From contig NZ_CP009452.1 of NCBI RefSeq assembly GCF_001278035.1, positions 3,257,501 to 3,321,500 on the forward strand: 64,000 nt of DNA, read 5' to 3'. The notes under the pieces are model-generated. The model saw only the letters and a list, made by a program, of their open reading frames with translations, was not told where the DNA came from and ran no database searches. Positions 22,564 to 31,750 of this stretch are shown here, in pieces. Numbering within the stretch: the first letter of the stretch is position 1; each line of letters begins with the position of its first letter. A program made the translations under genes and the position numbers. This DNA is from Sphingopyxis sp. 113P3 (GTDB lineage Bacteria; Pseudomonadota; Alphaproteobacteria; Sphingomonadales; Sphingomonadaceae).

Positions 22564-23106
22564 ATGGTCAGACGCAGCGCCGCCGGATTGGCTTTCGCTC
22601 TCTCGCTTAGCATTGCCGCGCCGACCCAGGCCAGCGAGAAGGGCTGGGACGACGCCGGCACGATCGCGAAAAATGCCCTGGTCGTCGCCGCCTTTGGCGT
22701 GCCGGCTGTGCAAGGCGACTGGGAAGGCGTTCTCGAGGCTGGCGGGAGCGTCGGCGGCACGATCCTGATCACCCAGGGCCTCAAGCAAGCCTTTCCGTCG
22801 CGCCGTCCGGATGGCAGTGACAACAAGAGTTTTCCCTCAGGCCACGCATCGACGAGCTTCGCTGCCGCAGCGACTCTTCACAATCGCTATGGCTGGGAAG
22901 CGGGATTGCCTGCCTATATCGTCGCCTCCTTCGTCGGATTGAGCCGCGTCGAGGCGAAACGGCACCGGGTGGGCGACGTGCTCGCGGGGGCGGTGATCGG
23001 CACTGCGACGGGACATCTCGTCACGACCAGGGCGAACGAGCGCGTCCAGCTCCTTCCCTGGGGCGATACGAAGAGCGCGGGCGTCGATGTGACCTTGCGT
23101 TTCTAG
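22564..23106 (+). CDS. Exported PAP2-family phosphatase
   Basis: The 180-residue protein starts with a signal peptide (MVRRSAAGLAFALSLSIAA, cleavage near QAS, about residue 24). It contains all three PAP2 motifs: K-x6-RP in KQAFPSRRP, PSGH in SFPSGHAS, and SR-x5-H-x3-D in SRVEAKRHRVGD. Such enzymes remove phosphate from phosphatidic acid, undecaprenyl pyrophosphate or similar lipid phosphates. The soluble, exported form without six clear membrane spans suggests a periplasmic acid-phosphatase-like role. AAGGAG precedes the chosen ATG. The gene stands alone before a deacetylase gene. Confidence 0.88.
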   Translation: MVRRSAAGLAFALSLSIAAPTQASEKGWDDAGTIAKNALVVAAFGVPAVQGDWEGVLEAGGSVGGTILITQGLKQAFPSRRPDGSDNKSFPSGHASTSFAAAATLHNRYGWEAGLPAYIVASFVGLSRVEAKRHRVGDVLAGAVIGTATGHLVTTRANERVQLLPWGDTKSAGVDVTLRF

Positions 23107-23147
23107 GGGGCAAACGGCGCTTAACTCTCCCTTATCCCGGCCTTGCT

Positions 23148-24203
23148 ATGGCCCGTATCATGACGCGGGCGATCATCAGCTTTGATACCGAAATGTCGGC
23201 CGGCCTCCACCAGCGGGGGTTCGATGCGCGTGCCAACTTCGAAAGCTCGATTCTCGGCCGCTGCCGCGACGGCGATTTCGGTATCCATTTCCAGATGGAC
23301 ATGCTCGACCGCTTCGGCCTCAAGGGCGTGTTCTTCGTCGATCCGATGCCTGCCCTCGTGCTCGGTCCGAAAATCGTCGAAGCGATCGTCCAGCCAATCG
23401 TCCGCCGCGGACACGAGGTCCAGCTCCACATTCATACCGAGTGGCTGCGGTTTGCGCGGCTGAACCCGGTGGGCCGCATGACGGGGCGCAACATCGGCGA
23501 CTTTCCGCTCGCAGCGCAAAAAAGACTGATCGGGCTCGCCAGCGACATGTTGACCCGGTCGGGTGCGCCGCGCCCCATCGCTTTTCGCGCCGGGAATTTC
23601 GGCGCGAACGACGACACCTTGCGCGCGCTCGCAGCGCTCGGCTTCCAGTATGACAGCAGCTTCAACGCGGCCTGGGTAGGCCAGGGCTGCGCGATCACGC
23701 TCGACCCCGACAACCTTGGCATGCGCTATCACCACGGCGTCTGCGAGGTTCCCGTTAGCGGCCTGCTCGAGGACGCCGAACGCTTTCGCCCAGCGCAGCT
23801 GTGCGCGATGTCGGAGGAGGAGATGCGCGACGCGCTCGACCATGTCGCGGCGCGCGGTGCGATCCAATTCTCCGCCTTCAGCCACAGCTTCGAGCTTCTC
23901 AGCCGGGACCGCGCCGTACCCAACCGGCTCGCGATCGCGCGGATGGAGGCGCTGTGCCGCGCGGTTGCCGAAGACGCGCGGGTAACGAGCGGCGGCTTTT
24001 CCGGGCTGCCCCTGCCGCCACCCGAGCCGGGCCGCATCCATGTTGCAAAGCCGCGCATGCTGCGAACCGTTCGCCGCCGGATCGAGCAGGCGATCGGGCA
24101 TGTCGCCCATGAGCTGCGCTATGTTCGCAGTCTCATCTATGTGGCGCTCAACTCATCACGCTGGGGCGGCGCGATCAGCGGCATCATCCTGGCCGTGGCC
24201 TAG
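23148..24203 (+). CDS. Polysaccharide deacetylase-like (NodB-homology) protein
   Basis: The 351-residue protein starts with AIISFDTEMSAGLHQRG, where the aspartate corresponds to the catalytic base region of NodB domains. It continues with GHEVQLHIHTEW, whose histidines should bind the metal, and FRAGNFGANDDTLRALAALG. There is no signal peptide, so it may act on a cytoplasmic or membrane-bound glycan precursor. The last 48 bp overlap the end of zapE on the other strand. MTRAII four codons in (23160) is an alternative start. The substrate is unknown. Confidence 0.82.
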   Translation: MARIMTRAIISFDTEMSAGLHQRGFDARANFESSILGRCRDGDFGIHFQMDMLDRFGLKGVFFVDPMPALVLGPKIVEAIVQPIVRRGHEVQLHIHTEWLRFARLNPVGRMTGRNIGDFPLAAQKRLIGLASDMLTRSGAPRPIAFRAGNFGANDDTLRALAALGFQYDSSFNAAWVGQGCAITLDPDNLGMRYHHGVCEVPVSGLLEDAERFRPAQLCAMSEEEMRDALDHVAARGAIQFSAFSHSFELLSRDRAVPNRLAIARMEALCRAVAEDARVTSGGFSGLPLPPPEPGRIHVAKPRMLRTVRRRIEQAIGHVAHELRYVRSLIYVALNSSRWGGAISGIILAVA

Positions 24204-25295
24204 CGCCAGATAGTCATCCGACTGCATCTCGGCGAGCCGGCTCGCGGTGCGTTCGAACTCGAAGGCCCCATCGCCCGCGACGTAGAGCGCGTCGGGCTCC
24301 GCCGCCGCGCTCGCAAGCAGCTTGACCTTATATTCGTAAAGTGCGTCGATCAGCGTGACGAAGCGCGCGGCCTCGTTGCGGTTTTCAGGCCCCATGCGCG
24401 GGATGCCGACGAGGATCACGGCATGAAAATGCCGCGCGACGGCGAGATAGTCGGCCGCGCCGCGCGCTTCGCCGCACAGGCGCTTGAACGAGAAGACCGC
24501 AACACCCTTGAGCGCCTTCGGCACATGCAGCGTCCGTCCTCCGCCGACGTCAAGGTCCAGCGAAGGGACATGCGCGCGGTCCTCGGGCGGATAGTCGGTA
24601 AGGCGAAAGAAGGCGGCGGAAAGCGCTTCGGTCGCTGCCGCGTCGGCAGGGACGAACCAGCGCCTGCCATCGCCGAGCCGGTGCCGGCGATAATCGGTCG
24701 GGCCGTTCAAACCCATGACGTCGAGCCGCGCCTCGATGAGCGCGATGAAGGGGAGAAAATGCTCCCGGTTGAGCCCGTCCTTGTAGAGGTCGCGAGGCGG
24801 CCGGTTCGAGGTAGCGACCACAGTGACCCCGCACCCGATCAGCGCGGTGAACAGGCGCGAGAGGATCATGGCATCGGCACTGTTGTTCACCACCATTTCG
24901 TCAAAGGCGAGACAGCGGACATTTTCCGCGAGCGACGCCGCGACGATCGGGATAGGATCGCCTGCCTCGCTCTTTCGCACCTCGCGCATCCGGGCGTGAA
25001 CCTCCTGCATGAAGGCATGAAAATGGACGCGCCGCTTTCGCTGGATGCCGAGCCGATCATAGAAGAGGTCCATCAGCATCGACTTGCCGCGCCCGACCGC
25101 GCCCCAGAGATAGACGCCGCGCGGGGATTCGGCCTTGCGGCCGGCAATCCGCCACAACAGGCTGCCGCGCGGCGGCGATGCCTCCAGCTCCGCCTGCAGC
25201 CAGTTCAATCGCTCGGCGGCGGCCCGCTGCTCGGGATCGGACTTGAGTTCACCGGCGGCAACGAGCGCATCATAGGCCGCAAGGACCGATGTCAC
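24156..25295 (-). CDS. zapE: Cell division protein ZapE (AFG1-family ATPase)
   Basis: The 379-residue ATPase has Walker A in WGAVGRGKSMLMDLF (P-loop 65-72), a Walker B region CLAFDEMVVNN, and the AFG1 signature HFHAFMQEVHARM. ZapE interacts with FtsZ and supports Z-ring function under stress or low oxygen, and mitochondrial AFG1 assists respiratory-complex assembly. Here its start overlaps the thioesterase stop (ATGA), which in turn overlaps sdhB. The three genes form a tight operon linking the ATPase to a respiratory complex subunit. Confidence 0.94.
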   Translation of the reverse strand: MTSVLAAYDALVAAGELKSDPEQRAAAERLNWLQAELEASPPRGSLLWRIAGRKAESPRGVYLWGAVGRGKSMLMDLFYDRLGIQRKRRVHFHAFMQEVHARMREVRKSEAGDPIPIVAASLAENVRCLAFDEMVVNNSADAMILSRLFTALIGCGVTVVATSNRPPRDLYKDGLNREHFLPFIALIEARLDVMGLNGPTDYRRHRLGDGRRWFVPADAAATEALSAAFFRLTDYPPEDRAHVPSLDLDVGGGRTLHVPKALKGVAVFSFKRLCGEARGAADYLAVARHFHAVILVGIPRMGPENRNEAARFVTLIDALYEYKVKLLASAAAEPDALYVAGDGAFEFERTASRLAEMQSDDYLALGHGQDDAADRAAPA

Positions 25296-25783
25296 TTGGG
25301 GCTCGCCTTTCGGATCGTGCCCGCAAAGCTCAAGACGATATGATCGTCATTTGCGCCCTGCACGACCAGTCCGCGCAGAAAGATGAGCCGGCCGGTCTCG
25401 CGCACCAGTTCAACAAGGGCATCGAGCGGCTCGCCGATCCGCCCGGCACCCACGAACTGCGTCGAAAGATCGAGCGTCACCGAATGGCCGGCATCGAGCG
25501 ACCCGAACTGGTGCGAGGCCGCGAACAGCGCAACGTCGACGAGCCCGAGCGATACCGCGCCATGGACATTGTCGCCGAGATTGCTGTGCCTGCGCTCAGG
25601 AAGCATGCGCACACGGGCACGCGGCCGGCCATCCGAGGTCGGCGGTTCGGCGCGGACCGACAAAGGTTCAAGATAGGCGTTGAACCGCGTGGGGTCCCTG
25701 AGGTTCCAGCTAACCCAGCCGTCGTCGAGCGCCACCGCGCTGAAATGTTCGCCGCGCTTCGGTTCCTCGATACTGTCGTTCAC
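25292..25783 (-). CDS. PaaI-family hotdog thioesterase
   Basis: The 163-residue protein starts at a GTG that overlaps the sdhB stop (GTGA) and ends by overlapping the zapE start (ATGA). The hotdog fold is indicated by [15 protein letters not shown], the catalytic-helix region [20 protein letters not shown] (about 68-87), and the final strands [20 protein letters not shown] and [10 protein letters not shown]. PaaI-like enzymes hydrolyse acyl-CoA thioesters. A longer in-frame ATG far upstream would overlap sdhB by 270 bp and is rejected. Its link to succinate dehydrogenase is positional only. Confidence 0.85.
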   Translation of the reverse strand: MNDSIEEPKRGEHFSAVALDDGWVSWNLRDPTRFNAYLEPLSVRAEPPTSDGRPRARVRMLPERRHSNLGDNVHGAVSLGLVDVALFAASHQFGSLDAGHSVTLDLSTQFVGAGRIGEPLDALVELVRETGRLIFLRGLVVQGANDDHIVLSFAGTIRKASPK

Positions 25784-26562
25784 ACCTGCCGCTCGGCCTC
25801 GAGCTTCTTGATCTCGGCAATCGCGCGCGCCGGGCTCAGTCCCTTGGGACAGGCGTTGGCGCAATTCATGATCGTGTGGCAGCGATAGAGGCGGAACGGG
25901 TCTTCGAGCTCGTCGAGCCGTTCGCCGGTATATTCGTCGCGGCTGTCGGCGAGCCAGCGATAGGCCTGGAGCAGGATTGCGGGGCCCAGGAACTTGTCGC
26001 TGTTCCACCAATAGCTCGGGCAGCTGGTCGAGCAGCAGGCGCACAGAATGCATTCATAAAGACCGTCGAGCTTTTCGCGCTCTTCGGGCGACTGGAGGCG
26101 CTCCTTGCCGCTCGGCGTCGTCGTCTTGGTCTTCAGCCACGGCTCGATCGAGGCATATTGCGCATAGAAATGCGTAAAGTCGGGAACGAGGTCCTTGATC
26201 ACTTCCATATGCGGCAGCGGAGTGATCGTGATGTCGCCCTTCAGATCCTCGATCGCGGTGGTGCAGGCGAGGCCGTTCTTGCCATTCATGTTCATCGAGC
26301 AGCTGCCGCAGATGCCTTCGCGGCACGAGCGGCGGAAGGTCAGCGTCGAATCCTGCTCGCTCTTCATCTTGATGAGTGCATCGAGCACCATCGGGCCGCA
26401 GGTTTCGGTGTCGATCTCGAAGGTGTCGAAATACGGATTGCGGCCGCTGTCGGGATTGTAGCGATAGACTTTGAACTTCTTGACGCGGGTCGCCCCCTCG
26501 GCCTTGTGGACCGTGCCGTTCTTCTCGATACGGCTGTTCTTGGGCAGGCGAAATTCGGCCAT
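25780..26562 (-). CDS. sdhB: Succinate dehydrogenase iron-sulfur subunit
   Basis: The 260-residue protein carries all three Fe-S clusters of complex II. The [2Fe-2S] motif is [15 protein letters not shown], the [4Fe-4S] motif is [12 protein letters not shown] and the [3Fe-4S] motif is [14 protein letters not shown]. The start [10 protein letters not shown] is preceded by AGGGAG. The sdhC, sdhD and sdhA genes are not adjacent, as the region upstream holds a divergent flippase gene. sdhB is instead the first gene of an operon with a thioesterase and zapE. Confidence 0.97.
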   Translation of the reverse strand: MAEFRLPKNSRIEKNGTVHKAEGATRVKKFKVYRYNPDSGRNPYFDTFEIDTETCGPMVLDALIKMKSEQDSTLTFRRSCREGICGSCSMNMNGKNGLACTTAIEDLKGDITITPLPHMEVIKDLVPDFTHFYAQYASIEPWLKTKTTTPSGKERLQSPEEREKLDGLYECILCACCSTSCPSYWWNSDKFLGPAILLQAYRWLADSRDEYTGERLDELEDPFRLYRCHTIMNCANACPKGLSPARAIAEIKKLEAERQV

Positions 26563-26679
26563 GTCGCGGGCTCCCTTGTGCAATCGCGCGCTGCCTAGAC
26601 CCGATTCACGGAGTCGACAAGGGGTTGAAAGCGCGAAAGCTGCTGGCGAGCGAGGAAGCAAGTCGCTAGGGGCGCTGCG

Positions 26680-28215
26680 ATGAGCGATGACGCCGCCGCC
26701 TCCCCTGCCGTCACCAGCCGCCACGTCGCGCGCGGCCTCGGCACGACCGTGCTCGCGCGCCTGGGGGCGGTGGTCGAAATCGTCGCGCAGCCGCTTTATG
26801 TGCTGATGTTCGGGCTCGCGGGCTACGGCCTCTATGCCGTGCTCTGGGCGACGATCAACCTTCTTGAGAATATCTTCGACACGGGGATGACGAGCGCCAT
26901 GCAGCGCACGGTGCCCCAATCGGCGAGCGACGGCGAAGCTGCGGCGGCACTACGCACCGCAATGTTTTTCGGCGTTGGCCCGTGCCTGATCGTTGCGGCC
27001 CTGATCGCAGCCTTCGCCGCCGATCTGGCGCCGCTGCTCAACGTCGCCGAAAAGGACCGGCCGCTCGTCATTCCCGCGATCCAGCTCTTTGTCTGGGCGC
27101 TGCCGCTCTGGGCTTTCGTCGAGATTGCGACCTCGGCGATGCGCGCGCGCATGGTGTTCGGGGCCGAGATCCGGCTGCGCATTGTCTGGGAACAGATCAT
27201 GCGCCTCGTCTTCGCCGGGCTCTTTTTCGCGGGCGGCCTCGGCCTCAAGGGGCTGTTCATCGCGCATCTCTGCTCGCTGGCCGTAACCGCCTTCCTCTGC
27301 GTTCGCCTGCTCGCGCGCTATTACAGCTTCGCTGACCTCTGGCGCGGTCCGTGGACCAGCGTCAGTGCGCGCAGCACTTTCTGGGCTGGTCTCTCGATCC
27401 TGCCCTCCAACGTTATCGCGCGGCTATTCGGCGATGCCCCCGCGCTGATTCTCAACTTGCTGCTTCCAGGCGCTGCGGGCGCGGCGGCGGCGGGACTCTT
27501 TACCATCGCGCGCAAGCTCTCGAGCGTCGTCCAGCTCGTTCGCATCGCCTTTGTCTATGTCCTCGCCCCTCTTGCGGCGAGTGCCGAGCGGTCCGACCGC
27601 GCGCAGGTTGCCGACATCTACGCCTATGCGACACGCCTGATCTTCGCGATCGCCTTGCCGCTCGCCGCCGTGCTCGCCGCGGGCAGCTCGTCGCTGCTCG
27701 GCCTGTTCGGGGCGCAGGCGCATATCGCGCAGGCCGCGGTCATCATCCTGCTCTTTGCGCGTGCTCTCGAGGCCGTGCTCGGGATTTCGCTCCCGGTACT
27801 TCAGGTGGTTGCGGCCTTCCGCCACCAGCTCACCGCGAGCATCCTGGGCGTAATCGTCGCAGTCGGCGCGGGCTGGGTGATTGTCGGCCACATGGACGCG
27901 CTGACCGGCGTTACCCTCGCCATGTCGATCGGCCTCGTCGTGATGGCGGGCATTCCGATGATCCAGCTCGCCGCGGGCGAGCGCCTCCATCCTTTTGACC
28001 ATCAATTCCCGAAGGTCGCATCGATCGGCCTTGCGATCACCCTTGGTTCAGGCACCATCGCGCTGCTCGCGAGCCGCCTGCCCGATCCGCTCGCGCTACC
28101 ACTGATCGCGATCATTGCCGCAGGTGCCATCTGGCTCTCGCTACGCTTCGCCCTGCCCGGCGCCGACCGCGCTTCGCTTGGCAAGACCGCGCGGCGACTG
28201 CGCCTTGTAAGGTAA
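26680..28215 (+). CDS. Polysaccharide/lipopolysaccharide flippase (MOP superfamily, Wzx-like)
   Basis: The 511-residue protein is almost entirely hydrophobic, with about 12-14 membrane helices and short charged loops. The N-terminal segment [20 protein letters not shown] and the [20 protein letters not shown] region are typical of Wzx-like polysaccharide exporters in the MATE/MOP superfamily. These flip lipid-linked oligosaccharides across the inner membrane. It heads a rightward group of envelope-related genes. A GC-rich inverted repeat (CCCGCGC...GCGCGGG, 28228-28251) follows the stop and might limit read-through. The cargo is unknown. Confidence 0.85.
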   Translation: MSDDAAASPAVTSRHVARGLGTTVLARLGAVVEIVAQPLYVLMFGLAGYGLYAVLWATINLLENIFDTGMTSAMQRTVPQSASDGEAAAALRTAMFFGVGPCLIVAALIAAFAADLAPLLNVAEKDRPLVIPAIQLFVWALPLWAFVEIATSAMRARMVFGAEIRLRIVWEQIMRLVFAGLFFAGGLGLKGLFIAHLCSLAVTAFLCVRLLARYYSFADLWRGPWTSVSARSTFWAGLSILPSNVIARLFGDAPALILNLLLPGAAGAAAAGLFTIARKLSSVVQLVRIAFVYVLAPLAASAERSDRAQVADIYAYATRLIFAIALPLAAVLAAGSSSLLGLFGAQAHIAQAAVIILLFARALEAVLGISLPVLQVVAAFRHQLTASILGVIVAVGAGWVIVGHMDALTGVTLAMSIGLVVMAGIPMIQLAAGERLHPFDHQFPKVASIGLAITLGSGTIALLASRLPDPLALPLIAIIAAGAIWLSLRFALPGADRASLGKTARRLRLVR

Positions 28216-28423
28216 TAGCGAGACGTTCCCGCGCTTCTCGCCAGGCGCGGGCCGAAGCCTCGCGCCTTCCTTCCGGTAAAAGGGATCGCGAGCACCTCCC
28301 TCATTGGGGGGCGAGCGAAATGGATGGCGAGTTCCTTCATCCACGGTCTTATTTTGGCCGCAAATTCTGGTAGAGGGGTCGCCACTTTTTTACGCCGCGA
28401 TCGCGGCCAACAGGCGGAACTTT

Positions 28424-29164
28424 ATGTACCAGCAAGAACTCGCCCGCAGCGGCAAGCGCCTTTTCTTCATTCGCGGCACCTATATTTACATCACCATCGC
28501 GATCTCGGTGCTGATTGCCTGGTGCTCAAAGGATTGGGGACCGTTCAAATCCGCGGCCGGCGATTGCGCCTGGTTCTGGGTATCGCTGGCCGTTGCAAGC
28601 GCCGGCGCAATCATCCGCGTCTTCACCAGCGGCTGGGCCGCGCTCGGCACCTCGGGCCGCGCCAAGGTCGCCGCCGAGGCGAGCGAACTCAACACGACCG
28701 GCCCTTACAGCCTGGTACGCAACCCGCTTTACGTCGGGCGCATCCTCAATTTCACCGGCCTCGCGATGCTCTCGGGAAGCTGGGTGTTCGGCGCGATCGT
28801 CTTCCTCCTCGCCATCCTCATCTACGAGCGCATCTCGATCTATGAAGAAGAATTCCTGCGCGAAAAATTCGGCGCGGCGCATGCCGAGTGGGCGAAGGAC
28901 GTTCCCGCGCTCCTCCCTCGCCTCACGGGCTGGGTGAAGCCGAAATACCCCTTCTGGTGGAAGCGCATGATCTGGCGCGAACAGAACAAGCTTTTCCTCC
29001 TCGCAACGACCGTCTTTCTGACCTGGTTTGCACGCCTCGATTTCAATGTCGACGCGCTGACACCCGCGCAGTGGAATTGGGTCTATGCCTATGGAGCGCT
29101 CGTCGTCGTCCGCTTCTTCATCGGCGGGCTCAAGATGATCGGCTTCTTCAAGGAACTGAGCTGA
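28424..29164 (+). CDS. Isoprenylcysteine/phospholipid methyltransferase-like membrane protein (ICMT/PEMT family)
   Basis: The 246-residue membrane protein has four to five hydrophobic helices and the family signature YSLVRNPLYVGRILNFTG, the SAM-binding region of ICMT/PEMT-type methyltransferases. The acidic EEEFLREKFG motif downstream also belongs to that family. I chose MYQQELARSG (28424) as the start, since the longer upstream reading has no family character. Substrates in bacteria are mostly unknown and could be lipids. It is followed after 4 bp by a kinase gene, so the two are co-translated. Confidence 0.82.
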   Translation: MYQQELARSGKRLFFIRGTYIYITIAISVLIAWCSKDWGPFKSAAGDCAWFWVSLAVASAGAIIRVFTSGWAALGTSGRAKVAAEASELNTTGPYSLVRNPLYVGRILNFTGLAMLSGSWVFGAIVFLLAILIYERISIYEEEFLREKFGAAHAEWAKDVPALLPRLTGWVKPKYPFWWKRMIWREQNKLFLLATTVFLTWFARLDFNVDALTPAQWNWVYAYGALVVVRFFIGGLKMIGFFKELS

Positions 29165-29168
29165 GCGC

Positions 29169-29858
29169 ATGGGGGAGCAGCTTGCTCCCCTGATCGCCGT
29201 GGTCGGCAGCGACGGGTCGGGAAAATCGACCCTGTCGGCGGACCTGCTTGCCCATATCCAGAAGACCCGCCGCGCCGAGGCGGGCTACCTCGGCCTCGGA
29301 TCGGGCGAACAGGGACGGCGGATCGGGCGCTGGCCAATCATCGGACCTCCGCTCCACCGCTGGCTCGACGGCATCGCCGACCGCTTGCGCGATCCGGAGG
29401 CGCCGATCCCGGGCCTGCTCGCCGCGCGCTACGCTCTCCGCCGATCGAAGCGGCGGCGCGCAAAGTTCGACGCGCTGGTTGCGCAGCGCCGCGCCGGCAT
29501 AACCGTCGTTACCGACCGCTATCCCCAGCAAGAGGTCCCAGGTCTTCACGACGGCCCGATCCTCGCGGGCCGGGCGACCAGCCCGCGCCTCGCTGCGATC
29601 CAGTCCGAAGAGCGTGCGCTTTACGCCGAAATGGCGGCCTATGTGCCGACGCTGGTCATCCGCCTTCACGTCGACGTCGACACGGTGATGGCGCGCAAGC
29701 CCGACCACGACCGCGCGCTGATCACGCGCAAGGTCGAGACGGTCCCCTTGCTCACGATGGGCGGGGCGCCGATCGTCGATATCGACGCGACAATTCCCTA
29801 TGAAGAGGAGCTCGCGCTGGCGATGGCCGCGGTCGACAAGGCGCTGGCCTCGGCCTGA
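29169..29858 (+). CDS. P-loop nucleoside/thymidylate kinase-like protein
   Basis: The 229-residue protein has a Walker A P-loop VVGSDGSGKST (11-21) and a later TDRYPQQEVPGL that resembles the DR(Y/F) motif of thymidylate kinases. Yet the overall sequence is not that of the housekeeping Tmk, with an Arg-rich insertion (LRRSKRRRAKFD). Related proteins occur in glycan and lipid gene clusters with unknown substrates. It lies 4 bp behind the ICMT-like gene. I regard phosphorylation of a nucleotide or lipid-linked sugar as possible, but unproven. Confidence 0.75.
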   Translation: MGEQLAPLIAVVGSDGSGKSTLSADLLAHIQKTRRAEAGYLGLGSGEQGRRIGRWPIIGPPLHRWLDGIADRLRDPEAPIPGLLAARYALRRSKRRRAKFDALVAQRRAGITVVTDRYPQQEVPGLHDGPILAGRATSPRLAAIQSEERALYAEMAAYVPTLVIRLHVDVDTVMARKPDHDRALITRKVETVPLLTMGGAPIVDIDATIPYEEELALAMAAVDKALASA

Positions 29859-29951
29859 GGGGCCGATCTCGGCGGAACGCTGAGCCGCCGCAGCGCTGGC
29901 CTGCCTTCGGTCAGCCTCGCCCCCCTTCGAAGCGCTCGTGCCGGGCGGTCT

Positions 29952-30716
29952 TTATCTCCGCCCCGCCATAATCGTCTCGATCAACGCGATATCGGCAGGT
30001 TTGTCGGCGTCGATGCACGCCTCGCCCTCTGACATTGGAACGACCTTCGCCGTCAATCCGAAGCGCCGCCCGGCGCGCGCAACGCCCTGGTGGATAGTGA
30101 CCAACCGCAGCACCACGGCAAGCAGCAGCGCCGGACCAAAGGCGGCGATGATCTTCAGTCCCTTCTTGCGGTCGCGTTCGATCCGCCCCCAGAAGTCGAG
30201 AAGGGGCAGCACGCGGCGCCCACGCAGGCGAAAAAGGTTCGCACCCGACCACCAGCCGCCGCGGAACTTGAGCCAGGTGCGCTTCGATTCGGGGTAGCGT
30301 GCAAGCAGCACATCATGTTCAACCATCGCCACCGCGACGTCGCTATCCTCGGCGCCGACCAGGAATTCGGCGATCATCGCCGGGGTCAACAGCACATTGT
30401 CGGCGGTCGTCACCAGCACCGGCGCGTCGCCCTCGGGCAGCGCGGCAGCGAGCGAACTGCTGATCCCCTGCCCCGAGTCCGCGAAATGCAGGTCTGCAAA
30501 GCCGTCAAGGTTCGCCGCGGCAGCGAGCTCGGCGCTGTCCTGCGCGAGAATGGTGATCGGTCCCACGAGCGGCGACGCGCGGAGCGCGCCCACGACATGC
30601 GCAAGCATCGGCCGACCAGCGATTGAAAGCAGCGCCTTGGTCGACACGCCGCTGCCGGTCAGCAGCGGATCGGGGCCGGGCCGACTGCCGGCCAGGACGA
30701 TGGCGGGGATCGTCAC
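29952..30716 (-). CDS. NTP-transferase (MobA-like) domain protein
   Basis: The 254-residue protein opens with IPAIVLAGSRPGPDPLL and STKALLSIAGRPMLAHV, the nucleotide-binding glycine-rich loop and lysine region of MobA/GlmU-type nucleotidyltransferases. LVTTADNVLL provides the metal-binding Asp. The C-terminal third (about 165-230) has a basic, hydrophobic stretch (GLKIIAAFGPALLLAVVLRL) that may associate with the membrane. It starts inside the preceding esterase gene (ATGA overlap). A role in making a CDP- or GDP-activated lipid or sugar head group is plausible but inferred. Confidence 0.78.
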   Translation of the reverse strand: MTIPAIVLAGSRPGPDPLLTGSGVSTKALLSIAGRPMLAHVVGALRASPLVGPITILAQDSAELAAAANLDGFADLHFADSGQGISSSLAAALPEGDAPVLVTTADNVLLTPAMIAEFLVGAEDSDVAVAMVEHDVLLARYPESKRTWLKFRGGWWSGANLFRLRGRRVLPLLDFWGRIERDRKKGLKIIAAFGPALLLAVVLRLVTIHQGVARAGRRFGLTAKVVPMSEGEACIDADKPADIALIETIMAGRR

Positions 30717-31636
30717 TGCGCAGCCTCCGCCTGCGGGGCGACGCGCCGCGCGGTGACCCCGCGCAGGAAATCGCTCGCCTCGGCCAGCACCGGTCCTCTT
30801 GTGCGGAAGGGCGCTGCGAGGGCCATGACGATGCCGGTGTGGCCGACACCCGGATAGATGCGAAGGCTCGCTGCGCCGCCCGCCGCCCGAACCGCCGCGA
30901 CGAGATTCTGACTGTTGCGCGGCCGCACCGTTTCATCCTCGTCCCCGGTCGCGAGCCAGAGCGGAGGCGCGTCCCCGCGAGCAAAGGCGATCGGCTGCGT
31001 TTTCTCGGCGGGGCGGACCTTGCCCATCGCCTTGTCGGCGTGGCCGCCCTTCTCTATCGGCAGAAAATCATAGGGACCCGCGAGGCCCGCAACGCCGCGG
31101 ATCGCTGCGGGGTCGCTCCCCGCGCCGCGCAGCCACTGCGGATCGAGCGCGAGCATCACCGCATTATAGGCGCCCGCCGAATGGCCCATCAGCGCAATGC
31201 GGTCGGGATCGCCGCCGAACCTGCCGATATGTGCCCCAACCCACGCGACCGCCGCCGCGCTGTCGTGGAGAAAATCTGACCAATGCGCCTTGGGGGCGAG
31301 TCTGTAGTCGGGAATGACGGTCACGAACCCCGCTTCGGCGAGCGCCCGGCCGGCAAAACCATAATGTTCGCGGTCGCCGTTGCTCCAGCCGCCCCCATAG
31401 AAGAAGGTGACCACCGGGAGGCGATCGTCGGAACCGGCCCCTTCGGGCACCCAGATGTCGAGAAGATGGCGGGGATCATCGCCATAGGGCACGCCCGCCG
31501 CCGCGCGGCGCGCACCCCGGCCCCCGAGCAGCCGGTCGGCCATATCGAGGGAACGGGCGCCGCCCGCGACAACGGCCTTCGCGCCGCCACCGAACAGCAG
31601 GAGAAGTACGGCCGCGAATAAAAGGAATTTGATCAA
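30713..31636 (-). CDS. Membrane-anchored or exported alpha/beta hydrolase (esterase/lipase, BD-FAE-like)
   Basis: The protein has about 307 residues if it starts at a TTG (31636), the only plausible start before a hydrophobic N-terminal segment (IKFLLFAAVLLLLFGGG) that acts as a signal or anchor. FFYGGGWSNGD forms the oxyanion region (HGG-like), GHSAGAYN holds the nucleophile S153, and the Asp/His are in GDEDETVRP and GVGHTGIV. Such esterases resemble feruloyl-esterase or carboxylesterase types. It overlaps the nucleotidyltransferase gene by four bases. GGGA lies upstream of the TTG. Confidence 0.8.
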   Translation of the reverse strand: MIKFLLFAAVLLLLFGGGAKAVVAGGARSLDMADRLLGGRGARRAAAGVPYGDDPRHLLDIWVPEGAGSDDRLPVVTFFYGGGWSNGDREHYGFAGRALAEAGFVTVIPDYRLAPKAHWSDFLHDSAAAVAWVGAHIGRFGGDPDRIALMGHSAGAYNAVMLALDPQWLRGAGSDPAAIRGVAGLAGPYDFLPIEKGGHADKAMGKVRPAEKTQPIAFARGDAPPLWLATGDEDETVRPRNSQNLVAAVRAAGGAASLRIYPGVGHTGIVMALAAPFRTRGPVLAEASDFLRGVTARRVAPQAEAAQ

Positions 31637-31750
31637 CCGCGATTCCCTGACATCGTGACCCTTCCATCCCCCCCGCGCCCTACAGGCGCCCGCGCCCGCG
31701 AACAAGCGCCATGGCACGCCACCTTTTCCCCCCTCGGGCGTAGGAGAGGA

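Noticed and set aside
25292..26053. Longer (253-codon) version of the thioesterase
   Set aside because: The first 90 codons lie inside sdhB and are out of family. The GTG overlapping the sdhB stop gives a protein of normal hotdog length.
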